A stretch of 64,000 nt of DNA from Aspidiotus rigidus (Eukaryota > Arthropoda > Insecta > Hemiptera > Diaspididae): assembly GCA_035079385.1 (NCBI GenBank), contig JAVHKY010000054.1, positions 5,867,501 to 5,931,500 on the forward strand, written 5' to 3'. Both the position numbers and the translations under genes were made by a program. The notes beneath the pieces are model-generated. The model did not search any database. It worked only from the letters and a program-made list of their open reading frames with translations, and was not told the origin of the DNA. Positions 26,581 to 37,479 of the stretch are shown here, piece by piece. The number at the start of each line of letters is the position of its first letter. Positions within the stretch are counted from its first letter, which is position 1.

Positions 26581-27214
26581 ATTTTTCCTCAACATCTACC
26601 AATATTTTTTTATAATACATGATCAGAAAGGCAATGTTTACGCTGAAGTTTTGCGAGTTGAAAGGAGCGTTTATCATCGATGAATCGAGAGCGAACGAAA
26701 TAAATTTGTATGTAAACTGAACGTGCCTTGATGTAAAAGGATGCGTCACGTTTTTACGTCGATGCACACGTTTTTACGTCGATGCACGTGGTTCAATTAC
26801 CTAATCTTTACGAGTGTGCATTTTCGTTTTCTTGCGTCGAAATGAATTGATCAACTTACGTAAGTTACTCGAAATGATTTCAAATATTTTGCGTTTCTTT
26901 ATATTCTATTAAGTTTTCGAATTTATTATTTACGATACGTTTTGTTTTCTATCGAATTTTCGTTTTTTATCAAATTTTCGTTTTCTATCGAATTTTTGTT
27001 TCTAAGTCGGAAAAATTGCTCACTCGGCTACGCCTCGTTTCGCAAACATTGCCCTCGCATGTAAACACTCACTTTAGACCCTTATTATGTAATATACTAT
27101 TACTCTTTTTTTTTTGGTCTATTCTCGTGCAAACCGCGGTCACTCATTTTTGCCCAAAATTTCCAGCCGATTTCTTAGGAATGTATCAAAACTCGCAAAT
27201 AAAATTTAAAATTT

Positions 27215-27915
27215 GAAAATTAATATTCTTAATAATAAAATTATCCAATAAAGAACATATTCTACTAATCATAAAAATATTAGATTTATTATATTCAATT
27301 TAAGGAGTTCCAACAGGAATAATTATTAAATATAATTTTTTTTTTTTTTTTAAATTTTATATCAATTTTATTTTTTGAAATCAAATTTCAACTTTATTTA
27401 GGAAGTTTATAATATAATATTATTTTGAAAAAATAAAGATCTTATTTAAATTTTCTTGATATAGTTGATTTAATCAAAATTATTAATTTTTTTTCAGAAT
27501 TATTTATTTAATAAAAATATTTATATTAATTTTCAATAAAAATTATAAAACAACTAAAAAAATTGAAACTAAATAACTTTTTATATCATTCAATTTATTT
27601 AACATATTTGATCCTTTAAATGAGAATTAATTATTTAATCATTTCAATGATTTTAAATAATCATATTGAACCAGAATGATATTTTTCATCAAATTATAAT
27701 AGTTTAATTTAAAATTAAAATTAATATGTACGAATTTTATAAATTACCTTTAAGTAAATAGATACATATAATATTTAGATTCATTTTAAAAAATTATTTA
27801 AATTAAATGATTCAATTTTAATTGTTATAAATCCAGGATAAATTCCACAAATTTCTGAACATTGTCCATAAATAATTGAAGGTATACTAATTAATATTGT
27901 AATTTTAGACCAAAA
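27215..27915. pseudogene. Nuclear copy of mitochondrial DNA (COX2 3' end, possible COX1 5' end)
   Basis: This stretch is strikingly more AT-rich than its surroundings. On the minus strand, 27915 down to about 27775 translates in the invertebrate mitochondrial code with the COX2 C-terminal signature YGQCSEICG followed by KIESFNLNNF, where COX2 has the copper-binding CSEIC motif. On the plus strand at about 27270-27300 the bases read TYSTNHKNI, very like the start of COX1 (STNHKDIG). The two pieces lie in opposite orientations and do not follow the normal COX1-COX2 order, so the insert is rearranged or composite. No long frame survives, as expected for a dead nuclear copy. COX2 is well supported, COX1 less so. 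Confidence 0.7.
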
Positions 27916-28009
27916 TCGCACTCCTCTCGATATAATCCTGCTAACGCGGGATTGCTATCTTCATTTCTTTCTTCTCTCACATGAGAAAGCCTTAGATATG
28001 GATTGGTTT

Positions 28010-28560
28010 TTCCTGTCGAAAATGGTGGTCTGTTAATATCATTTAACTATAGACCGTTTAATGGCGTCTCTATTGCCCAAAACTTGATTGTTCTGCTTTG
28101 TTAAAAGGGGTCTATTTGTAGTGGTCCGTTAATATCGCTTGAATATAGGCTACAACAGACTATTTTATAATCGTCTACATTGCCCAGAAATCTACCAATC
28201 TTTTTCGTCAGAAGAATTCTAATTATGGTGGTTTGTTGACAATGATTAAATATTGACTATGAGAAAATATTTTATATCGTCGAGGTTCCCTAGAAATCGA
28301 CTCTTTTTTTGGTCAAAAATGGTCAAAATATAGTCAATTGCAGAGGAAGTATGGCCAATGACTGAGGATAGACCATTTTATTGTACCTACATCACCTACA
28401 GATCGACTAATTTTTTCATTCAAAATTTTGTCAAGTTGCTTGAAATATGGTCTAAATATGGTAGGGAAGAGCGGAAGTAAATCGACTGAAAAAGTTGGTC
28501 CGTTATTAGTCACTCATCAGAGCGCCCCCTCAGTCTATTTTTGGTCAACATTTACTCAAA
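28010..28560. repeat. Degenerate GACCATT / GGTC motif tract
   Basis: Recurring words include AATATCGTTTAA-like, TATAGACC, GTCTAC, TTGCCCA.AAAT and TTTTGGTCAAAA, spaced irregularly. It has the same character as 26.2-26.6 kb. Together the two tracts bracket the mitochondrial insert. Non-coding. Confidence 0.45.
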
Positions 28561-28564
28561 ATCA

Positions 28565-31500
28565 ACTGAGATATCTGGTAGATCTGGTTTATCGGGAAAG
28601 TGGATCAAAGATGGCGCTAGTTTCAACTTTACAAAAACTCGAGAGCGAGAGTCATTCGAAATTCGAGTTGAGTACGGTCTAGAACCTAAAATTGAGACAA
28701 TGTTGGAATTCAAAACGGTCAATTACCGCGCAGAACAAAATTCAAATCCCAAGAATAAGTCAACCGAAATAAAAAGAGGGACTCAATTCAGAACTTGCAG
28801 TCAAAATCAGCCGAAATTGGAGCTTGACAGATTCTACAAAAAGAAAGTTGAAGCGGGGTCGAGTCATGTAGAGGCTAGACCGCTAGAGTCAGCCTTTCTG
28901 ATCGTCTCTTTCCCTGAGTAGAACAGGTCGAGAGTCTCGAACCCAAAAGAAGGCGGTCGAAGTTGGAGTCGAGTGAGTTTCGATCTTGTACACATCATTC
29001 ATCTCACTTTCCAGTGACATCATTCGTTCATAATCGCTTTGCGCAAACGTTTTGTCCGTCTTTGTCGCCTGTGACTGTATGTGCGCATACGGGTCATTTT
29101 TCTCCCTCGATTTTTACTGAATTTGCGCAAACGTGTTACGGCCTTGAAAATAAGGCAGGAGCTGGCGTATCCCCAGTAGTTCAGAGACACGTAGTGTAGC
29201 ATTCTATATAATATGGTTGCTCAATCTCGGAGGCTAATCAGCTCACAGACTCACCCTTTCTGAGGTCGTTCGCCTCTCCCATCCCTAGTATGATGGGCTA
29301 CACTCCGATATACATAATGTATTTATTTTATCGATTCTATATCGACTTTTGATACACGTATCTCGGTCATAATGACGTCATACTAGCGTCTTTCTGTACC
29401 AATATTTCTTGGCTTAGTATAAACCTAGTAAATTCTTATGTTAAGCTAACTAGTTGACGGGCTCACTCCTTCTGCTAGTTCGCTCTTCCACCGGTATTTC
29501 CTAGGATGTAATACTTTTGGTTTATGCATTCAGCCGAGTTGATAGATACAGATTAAGTCCATAGGGCGACTGACCTCTATTCCAAGATCATTGATGACGT
29601 CATATTATGCCCGCCTTCTCTCACTCACAGTCTCTCTCTCTTCCCAGGAACCTGGTTTGTTACAAAGTAGGCTAAGTAGCTGAGCCCAGTTCAGTCTAAT
29701 ATATTATAGGCTAACTTATTAAATTTTCCCAAGTCCCCAATAAAAGTCACGGTCATTCGCCCAGTGTATTACATGTTGAGCCTAGAATAATGGAAACCTA
29801 GAATACTGCGTGTTAGGCGTGGTAAGAAAAAATATTTTCCAACTTTCTGTATAACAAATTTTTATGACGGTTTTTTCAAAAGCAGTCTCAGTCGTATAAA
29901 AACCGGTTTTTCGATTTTTAGTGACGGTGTTTTCAAGAGTCGTTCTATTTGTCTAAGAACATAAAATTCTGAAACCGTCACGGTTTTCGATTGATAGTAC
30001 TATTGGAAAAACCTATTTGCTCCCTCCCCAATAAAACTCCGCTGAAACCCCAGGGGTTCTTGGGGTAGTATTGGCTTACGACTTTACGGTTGGCTGCAAG
30101 CCTTTGGATCAACAAATCAGCTAACCTTCCAGACGCGTAGTGTTATATCACCTCTCTAAACATAGTCTTTTCTCTGCTAAAGTTTTTCGGCGACAGACTC
30201 GATTGACAGGAACCTTTCTTTGTTGCCGTTGGGTCGAAAATAAGTGAAGAGAACGTCAGGTTCAGAATCTCGGAGAAGAGGCCATCATAAGTTCCGTTTC
30301 GATGTCAGCCCACAGAAATCATTATTTTGCAAGATTGTGTCGGTGTTGAGCACATTAAAGAAGTGTCTATTTGTCCTTTGAGTCCTAGATGTGGTTGATG
30401 AAGCTTAATTTCAAGACTTGCAGAATCGTTTTGCAAAAATTGTAAGTCTTCTATTACTAGTGAACATATCTCGTAAAATTACGGAACTAATCTCTCACAG
30501 TTAATTAGTCAAACAAACACACATGTCCTTCTCCGTTAGGTTTCTAGGTGAAACTAACTCTCTGTGTTTGGAATGAATTTCAACCTCAGGTTTCTTCAAT
30601 GTCTTCACGCAAAAATATTTCGTAAAGAATTACCCATACCCCCAACTACCCAAATAATAAAATTATTACTATGTTTTTTTTTTTTTTTGCTACACATTTT
30701 CATGTTATGATTTACAGCAAGGTAGTTCAAAATACGCCTTAATTACACATAGGCGGACCTCGAGCTTTAGTATAGTATATATATTATTTTTTATGAGCTT
30801 TCGCAAAATGGACGGAAGCGACAGGTGAATTTTTTTTATCGATTCGCCACCAATACATCCTCTGCAACGCGCATAAAATGAACTCAAATAAATTACTCGT
30901 AAGCATTGCTGAACGAGAATCTTAAACGTAGTTCACATTCAACAAATTAATAACTACTTCGTCCCGAAAGGGTCGGAGACCCAACTTTTTTTATTACCGG
31001 TAGATATCTAGAATTCTCGAATCGTATCGCTTTCAAACGCACGAATAAAAACTTCACATTTTGAGAAAAAAAAAAAACTGCGTTGAAAATTATAGCCTAC
31101 AGCAGGTGATAATTACGTAGACGTTCGCTCCCACACTAATGTTTGTCCCTACAATATTAAAATTCTTCTCGTTTTTTCCTTCCTTTTTCTTTATTGTATG
31201 GCGGAAATTCTGTGATATTGCGTATCACGCACCCCTTTTATCGAAATTTAATTGTATCGAATCAAACATGCGTTTAGACAAAACTCGCCATGAAACAGAA
31301 GTTTGCCCTCTACAAAACGATTATACGTACGCTACAGGTAGACCTAGTGTCCATGTATAAATAGAGATCTGTTAGCTAAAGTAGCCATAAGCTCGAGATG
31401 CATCAATAGTACCAGTAGTCGAACGTGTACATCGTCTGATTCTCTTGTTTATCGCTGTTCAAGGTAGAACTGAAAGACTTGCCAATATTGAACTTATCGC

Positions 31501-31680
31501 GCGTGAATTCAAAATCACGGAATTTGTTTCGCCCCTTCCATCAAGAGTTTTGAAAAATAGTACACCAACGATACTGGAGACGGATGGCCTGGGCAGATTT
31601 AGAATCGTCACACTGTAGGGCTCTTTCGCTATGTCATATTGCATACTCGTTTGCCTGATTCTTATAGTTACAACTTGCTT
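28565..31680. other. Non-coding with degenerate repeats
   Basis: Includes a second TTTGCGCAAACG cluster (about 29035-29135) and a degenerate repeat at 29420-29720 related to the one near 19.6 kb (GCTAACTAGTTGACGGGCTC; TATATTATAGGCTAACTT). Open frames at 28428-28921 and 28963-29199 run through repeat-like DNA and show no domain. The minus frame at 31459-31644 has ordinary composition but no recognisable family. Confidence 0.4.
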
Positions 31681-31757
31681 TACATAATATTATCAATCAA
31701 AATTATTTTATTTTCGGCTCTGCCCGCACATAAGTACAAAATTATACAAAAATTATA

Positions 31758-31798
31758 AGCTTTACGTTTCGGCTGACCCGCAGCCTTCATCAGAAGCT
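31758..31798 (-). ncRNA. Hammerhead-ribozyme-like motif, minus-strand arm
   Basis: Mirror copy of the motif at 31805-31845, produced by the palindrome, so the same core would be transcribed from either strand. A transcript crossing the whole palindrome would instead form a long hairpin that competes with ribozyme folding. Confidence 0.65.
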
Positions 31799-31804
31799 AA
31801 AATT

Positions 31805-31845
31805 AGCTTCTGATGAAGGCTGCGGGTCAGCCGAAACGTAAAGCT
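31805..31845 (+). ncRNA. Hammerhead-ribozyme-like motif, plus-strand arm
   Basis: Stem I is AGCTT (31805-31809) pairing with AAGCT (31841-31845). The core CTGATGA is 31810-31816. Stem II is GGCTG (31818-31822) pairing with CAGCC (31828-31832) around loop CGGGT. GAA follows at 31833-31835, then ACGT (31836-31839), which is self-complementary, and A at 31840 as the expected cleavage-site base. One extra A lies between the core and stem II. The tiny stem III implies activity as a dimer, as described for hammerheads of Penelope-like elements. Activity is inferred only. Confidence 0.7.
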
Positions 31846-31959
31846 TATAATTTTTGTATAATTTTGTACTTATGTGCGGGCAGAGCCGAAAATAAAATAA
31901 TTTTGATGAAATTTTCCTTGCACGAAAAAATTGTTTTGAATTTAAATATTATCAATCTT

Positions 31960-33595
31960 ATGGCAGGAGAATACGTAGATGCGTTATTATTGCCTACTCA
32001 ATTTCCTTGCCGTAAGACCAATGTAAAGCAAGTACCATAACGCGATAAGAATCAAACGAGTTATACTCGTTACAAGTAAAGGAAACCTGTGTGCCACCCG
32101 CGAAGGTAGCAGCAGAAGTTGTAGACGAAGCTCCCGACTGAAGAAGGTGGAGAATTGATCGAGTTTGTACGTTACAATATATCATTAGATTGTATTCTCA
32201 CCATTTGTAAAGAACAGTCGGAAGTATAATGAGGAAGTTGAACCCAACTAAAGCAGGGCTTTGAAAGATCAAGATAAATTTTGGAGTGATTACGAAAACG
32301 AAGTACACATACTTACAGCAAATTTTGCGACTGGTTTTGAATAGTCTCTCGTTTATTTTTCATCAAAAATCCATCGACGTCTGTAGTTTTTCATAGAAAA
32401 TTTCAACAAATTACACACGACGGTTAACTAAAGTTATAGCGTATAGTGAGCCATCCAACGACTGTTGAAATAATAGTTACATAATGCAATTGAAACTGGA
32501 AACTAAACAACAAACAAACAAAAAAAAAAAAAACAGAAAATATTATAATAGAGAAATGATGAATAGAAAGAGGAAAAAAAGGACTGAAATTTTGAAATAA
32601 TTTTCAAACTTCTCTATTTCGTTATTTGTTTTTTGCCCATAGTACTGCTGCAGTAGACGAGAGGGGGGAAAATAGGAAATGTAATATGTAAAAAGTTTTA
32701 CGATGTATTGTATTTCTCTTGTAGTGCAAAGTTTCCAAAATTTTAACTTACGCAATATTTTACGAAAGCAATGTCAGTTAAGTTCTTTCTGTCGTGTTTT
32801 GTGTGCTGTGTTGTGTGCGCGTACATACGATTTTATTAAATTTGTTGATAGTACTCACAAGAAGTATTTGCTGGAAACAGATTCACATAATAACGTTATC
32901 GCACGTGATATTTTATCCTACATTTATACAGAAAACCTCTCTTATAACTCAACCATTGTTGCGTTTTATTCTGCGTGTAATGGCGTACAGCATTTGCCGT
33001 ATTTCTGAATTCAAAATTAGGCACATCGTTCCGTATTATTATCATGTAAAATAATGGCTACAAATTTTCTATTCCCAACACTAACACCAGTTTAATGACC
33101 GTCTATTAATTAGAATCCAACAAATGGGAGCCTTTAACTAGACTTGACAATACGTTTATTTGATGCAAACGACGATTATCATATAGTATACGAGCTGGAA
33201 TCCTGTAAACAAACTTTACAAAGATCTTAATTTTGTGGAAAGTTAGGCCAGAGATATGAAAGATTAGGACTGCCTGTCGACAACAGTTGAAGGAACACCT
33301 GTCTACACTTGAAAAAGAATCCAAAATTCATGATGATAATAATGGTGGAACGTTCAAGTAAGAGAAAATCTGCAATTATTCTCATTCATATTAGCCTATT
33401 TCAGAATATGATTGAAAAAAAAATCTCTTCTCCGAAAAGAAATTGGTATAGACGCCGATTTTGAGGAGGCATAACTGTTATTGTCCTCTGCCCCCTAAAA
33501 ATTAAAGCATTCTTGTTTCGATTCGATACTTACATATCTAGCAACACTCATTCTTGTTTTTGAATATTGAGAAACTGATGATATCTCTTCTATAT
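31960..33595. other. Non-coding, no supported gene
   Basis: The minus frame at 31994-32185 has balanced composition but no domain I can name. The remainder is AT-rich with an A-run near 32520. Nothing else supported. Confidence 0.4.
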
Positions 33596-33600
33596 ACAAA

Positions 33601-33743
33601 CAGGGGCGGATTTACGGAGGGGACAGGGGGAAAGTTCCCCCCAAAAAACCTCCAAAAAAGACTGAAATTGTTCAATTTTACTATTTTTGAGCAATGGAAG
33701 TTCCCCCCCCCCCAAAAAAAATGTACCCGTGAATCCGCCCCAG
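33601..33743. mobile_element. 143 bp MITE with CAGGGGCGGATT-type ends
   Basis: The left end CAGGGGCGGATTTACGG matches the reverse complement of the right end CTGGGGCGGATTCACGG with two differences. The interior has C-runs and CCAAAAAA words in both orientations. Flanks share TACAA but not a clear 8 bp duplication. The ends resemble those of hAT-type MITEs; superfamily is inferred. Confidence 0.65.
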
Positions 33744-33782
33744 TACAACTTTCGTGATGTTTCCAAATTATTTGTTCATAAT

Positions 33783-34271
33783 TAGAGCTCGGATTCCTTA
33801 GAATTTGCCAGGTTTTTTCCTGAACGGGGAGAATGACGGGTGATCAAATGGGAGTTCGTTTCATACCTAGGAAACCCAGGAGAAAAAATTTTATTTTGCC
33901 AAAAAATGCCAAAAATGAAATAAATTCTAAAAACGGAATAAATGACAAAAAGTGCCAAATTCTAATATTTCGCAACTAAATGAATGAAAATGTCCTCTTC
34001 GATGTATGGGGGCTCATTTCATGTGTGTTTCTGATTTCAAGCTGATATTCAGTGACCGGAGGCAACCCTTCACCGTTAAGATAGTATGGAGAAGCACGTT
34101 CTTGTAATGTTTAATTCTTCAGACTCGTTTTATAATACCTAGCTCTATAATTATTTGGTTCAATGTTTTTATTTCGTACATTTTTCTAATTTTGCCAAAT
34201 AATGCCAAATTTCTAAATTTTAATGCCAAAAATCACCCCCTCCCCCATAATGCCAAGAAATCCGAGCTCTA
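33783..34271. mobile_element. hAT-like non-autonomous element, 489 bp
   Basis: Exact 8 bp duplication TTCATAAT at 33775-33782 and 34272-34279. Terminal inverted repeats TAGAGCTCGGATTCCTT and TAGAGCTCGGATTTCTT (right end reversed). The interior carries many AATGCCAAA-type words, for example near 33900-33960 and 34195-34255. No coding capacity. The 8 bp duplication fits the hAT superfamily. It shares the GGATTCCTTGGCA-like end with the element at 35501-36061. Confidence 0.85.
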
Positions 34272-34279
34272 TTCATAAT

Positions 34280-35490
34280 TTATACATAAACTCGAGAGAA
34301 AAATTAATCATATTATTCTTTCCCCAGTGTAATCTTGAATACATAAGTGTTTTACTAAACCACGAATTTTTACTCAACTAATCCCTTAATTCAAAACATT
34401 ATTTACTTATTTGCAAACACCATCATCCACGTTACCAGTCACCTTCCTCTGGATTCCGGAACACAACAAATTTCCGACATATGATGCGGTTAATCTTGCC
34501 GCCGAAGATTCCCCTCTTTCCCATAAAATTTTCGACCGCGTACTTGCTAGGATCGAAAAACGGTTACCGATACCTGGCACTTGACTTCTAGTACGTCTTC
34601 TGGAAAACTCGGTATTCAAACAAACTTTAAGCAATCGAAAATAAACAGGTCCCCTGAATTTCCTCAGATCAAACTACCCGTCATGAAGATTCTCATTGAC
34701 CTCGAATGGCCAGTTTTCCATCTTTTTTTCGTAATAATTCCATTACAGTCTGCGCTCCACTTACTTCAACCCCTGCTTTAGTCTCCAATACTTTTTCATT
34801 TCCTTACCTCAATTTTCACAAATTCTCCCACCCCGAGCTAATAACTTTCAGAATAGATAAAAATCTCGTAAAAAAAAAACGGGGGGGGGGAACTCGCGAA
34901 TTCTACTGCCCGGTGAAAATTAGCTCATATCCAATTATATATACATTCAGAATGATGACGTCACCAAAGTCAGATGCTGGGTGGTGAAATAGGTTTTAGC
35001 AAACCCAAGCGTTTCCAATCACGATGAGGAGCATCAGCGTTAGTGTTGATGATCAGAAGAGGATAAAAATGCAATATTGAAAATAAACTACTAGTTGTAA
35101 CGACTTTTTTTTTCTCCTTTTCATCTGGAGAATAAGATCAAATTTTTCATCGAATTTATCGTTTCTCTGCACGAATAAAACCCTAACTTCTCTAATAAAA
35201 TAAAAGTAACAAAAATGAAGGTTTCAACAATATTTTAAAACTATAACCTTTTTTGTAAAGTTTGCAAAAATGGTCGCCTGGCAAGGGCGCACCCTTCTGC
35301 CGCGTCTTGCGAATAATCTATCCTAAACAAATTCCTATAATCTAACCTGGACAAAGTCCTATAATCTAGCCTGGCCAAATTCTTCAGTGCAATGTCATCT
35401 GACCTAACTTAGACTGATGATGTCACTCAAGTCGGACGCGGATGTTTCCTGAGGATGGCCCCAAAAGATATGAAAACAGTTTCAAGTTGT
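34280..35490. other. Non-coding, no supported gene
   Basis: Short frames only. There is a long A-run followed by a G-run near 34870-34890. A degenerate duplicated phrase CCTATAATCTA.CCTGG lies near 35330-35370. No gene or RNA recognised. Confidence 0.4.
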
Positions 35491-35500
35491 TGGATATAAG

Positions 35501-36061
35501 CAGAGACCGGATTCCTTGGCATTTGGCACTTTTTTTCCTGAAGAGCAAAATTGATGAGAATCAAAATGAAGCTTGAATCATGATAAACAGGACAAATTCC
35601 ATTTTGCCGAAAAATACCGAAATTACTACAAATCTTAGTTTGCAATAGAACTAAGAAACTTCATGCAAAATTGTGAATATTTTGTTAAAAATTACCAAAT
35701 TTTGCCTGAAATTAGGTGGATTTTGTTTGAAAAATACTGAATTTTAGGCCAATTTTTGTCAACAAATTCATGAATTTGGGCCTGAAGCTAAGTAATTTTG
35801 ATTGACAAAAATCAACAAAATTTGCTCTCGAGTGAGGCAGTTTTAATTGAAAGTTGATTAATTTTTTCTTCCAAAATTGATTAGCAGTTCTGGTGAAAAG
35901 TAAGGTAATTTTGGTTGTAAAATGAATAATTTTCATCGAGAGTGAGTAAATACTGAAAAACGCGTATTTTTCTTTTTTTTTTTTTAATGACGAATATTGC
36001 CGAATTTTTGAATTTAAGTGCTGAAATTCACAAGTTTTCTTGCCAAAAAATCCAGTCTCTG
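35501..36061. mobile_element. hAT-like non-autonomous element, 561 bp
   Basis: Exact 8 bp duplication GATATAAG at 35493-35500 and 36062-36069. Ends CAGAGACCGGATT and, reversed, CAGAGACTGGATT. CAGAG is a common hAT terminus. The interior is filled with degenerate AATTTT..G.C words, and the minus frame at 35712-36182 is a by-product of them. Related to the element at 33783-34271 through the GGATTCCTTGGCATTTGGCA block near its left end. Confidence 0.85.
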
Positions 36062-36668
36062 GATATAAGTTTAAGCCTCCTCCCATGATACTAAATCTAA
36101 ACAGATCTTGAGAAGGGTAGAAAGAGTCTGCAAACTTTGAAACACTACGAACAAAAATCGAGACCAAAATTGATGTGACCAATTTGAACTTCTCAAATCA
36201 CATCAACTGGAACGCAAAAGTAAAACCCAATACGTTACCTGAAATAAGAACTGCGCGTCTTTAAACGTCCTCTTTGTATGGAAGTGAGAATTAGGTCAGT
36301 GGACACTTGGACGGCTAAAAGAGAATCAATTATCAGGTGGATGTGGGGAGTTGAATTTTCAACAGGGAACTTGTTTTATGGGGTGGTTATTTGAGAAATT
36401 TGCCGTACACCGTAAGCCGCGCCGTCCGGCGAAAAACAGAAAAATTTCGAATCCTATTGTATATAGCTTGGAGGATGAAATTTTTTCAAGTCCTTCTCTA
36501 CCTATCATATACAGCTTGGAGGTCGACATTTTTCCAAGTCCCCCTTCTATCATTACGATTATGAAATTCGCGCAAACGGTACATTTCGTTGTACGTCGCA
36601 TTGCGCAATCGTGCCGTCTTCATTTGGCGATTTTCACACAGATTTGCGCAAAAGTTATACGGCCAACA

Positions 36669-36918
36669 TCTAAAGATAAGAAGACAAGCCGTAAAATCGA
36701 TCTGCACCGAAATCCTCGGTTATATATTATTTGGATCACTTTATCTCAGTCACATCAGTGCTTTCAGAAATTTATTCTTTGTGAAGGACGTACATGATGA
36801 AAAAAGCTCTTTGAATAACTGACAGAAGTGAGCACAAATCGCAAAAAAGTGATCCAACTATACTTAATCGAGGATTTCGGTGCAGATCGATTTTACAGCT
36901 TGTTTTCTTATCTTTAGA
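36669..36918. mobile_element. Inverted-repeat element with ~75 bp arms
   Basis: The arm 36669-36742 (starting TCTAAAGATAAGAAGACAAG) is an inverted copy, about 90% alike, of 36844-36918. About 100 bp lie between. The arms include TAAAATCGATCTGCACCGAA. No target-site duplication identified. Just upstream are three GCGCAA words of the TTTGCGCA family (36.55-36.66 kb). Confidence 0.65.
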
Positions 36919-37194
36919 TATTGCAAGGGTATAAGTAATTCATCTTCAATCCCAATAATGACGTCACTGTACACCAAGACTTGTAGGAGGAAAATTAAAA
37001 AGGTCGTGTGACCACAGTCGACCCTCTTTCTACCCCGAGTAACAAGGTACCATTGTTGATAAAAAACGATTCCTCTTATAACATCAAAAATAATCATGTA
37101 GAGAAGAACAAAGTTTACCAGAGACTTGAGAAAGTGATGTCTTCAATTTCATTTCCACATCACTTCTATAACATTTCTCTCTCCCGAAACATGA

Positions 37195-37375
37195 AAAAGT
37201 CAACATTATCACACCTAACTCAAGTCAAGTTCAAATTTGCATCATCTAGCCTACTCAGCCTACATTGCTTGGTCACAGAAATTAGGAAAAAGTCGACATT
37301 TTCAAAGCTAACTCCCAAGTTCAAATTTGCGTCATCGAGACTACCCAGCCTACATTGCTCGGCCACAGGAATTAA
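37195..37375. repeat. Tandem duplication of ~92 bp
   Basis: Two adjacent copies share AAGTTCAAATTTGC, TCATC, then AGCCTACATTGCT and GGTCACAGAAATTA / GGCCACAGGAATTA. The 158-codon frame at 37008-37484 passes through both copies; I see no domain in it. Confidence 0.65.
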
Positions 37376-37479
37376 GCTCATAATATTCCTTGGATTTCAA
37401 TCAGGAAATGTTGAAACACGGGAGTATTCTGGTTTACTTTGTGTAATTCTACCAAAATCAAGAAGGCGAGAAAAACCAT

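Larger units (their letters stand above)
31686..31957. mobile_element. Palindromic Penelope-type insertion with 13 bp target-site duplication
   Basis: The 13-mer AATATTATCAATC occurs at 31686-31698 and again at 31945-31957 and is read as a target-site duplication. Between them 31696-31800 and 31803-31907 are inverted copies, 105 bp each and identical by eye, with a 2 bp spacer. Each arm contains a hammerhead-like core and a downstream ATTTTTGTATAATTTTGTAC segment resembling the Penelope-like element terminus at 44 kb. The insertion therefore looks like two Penelope terminal repeats joined head to head with no coding sequence. It sits in otherwise unremarkable DNA. Confidence 0.8.

Noticed and set aside
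27300..27915. Intact mitochondrial tRNA genes between the COX pieces
   Set aside because: I looked for tRNA-Lys and tRNA-Asp sequence next to the COX2 end and found no credible cloverleaf or anticodon arm by eye.
31994..32185. Minus frame containing GTQVSFTCNEYNSFDS as a possible exon
   Set aside because: Composition is plausible, but I could not find convincing splice sites or a family.
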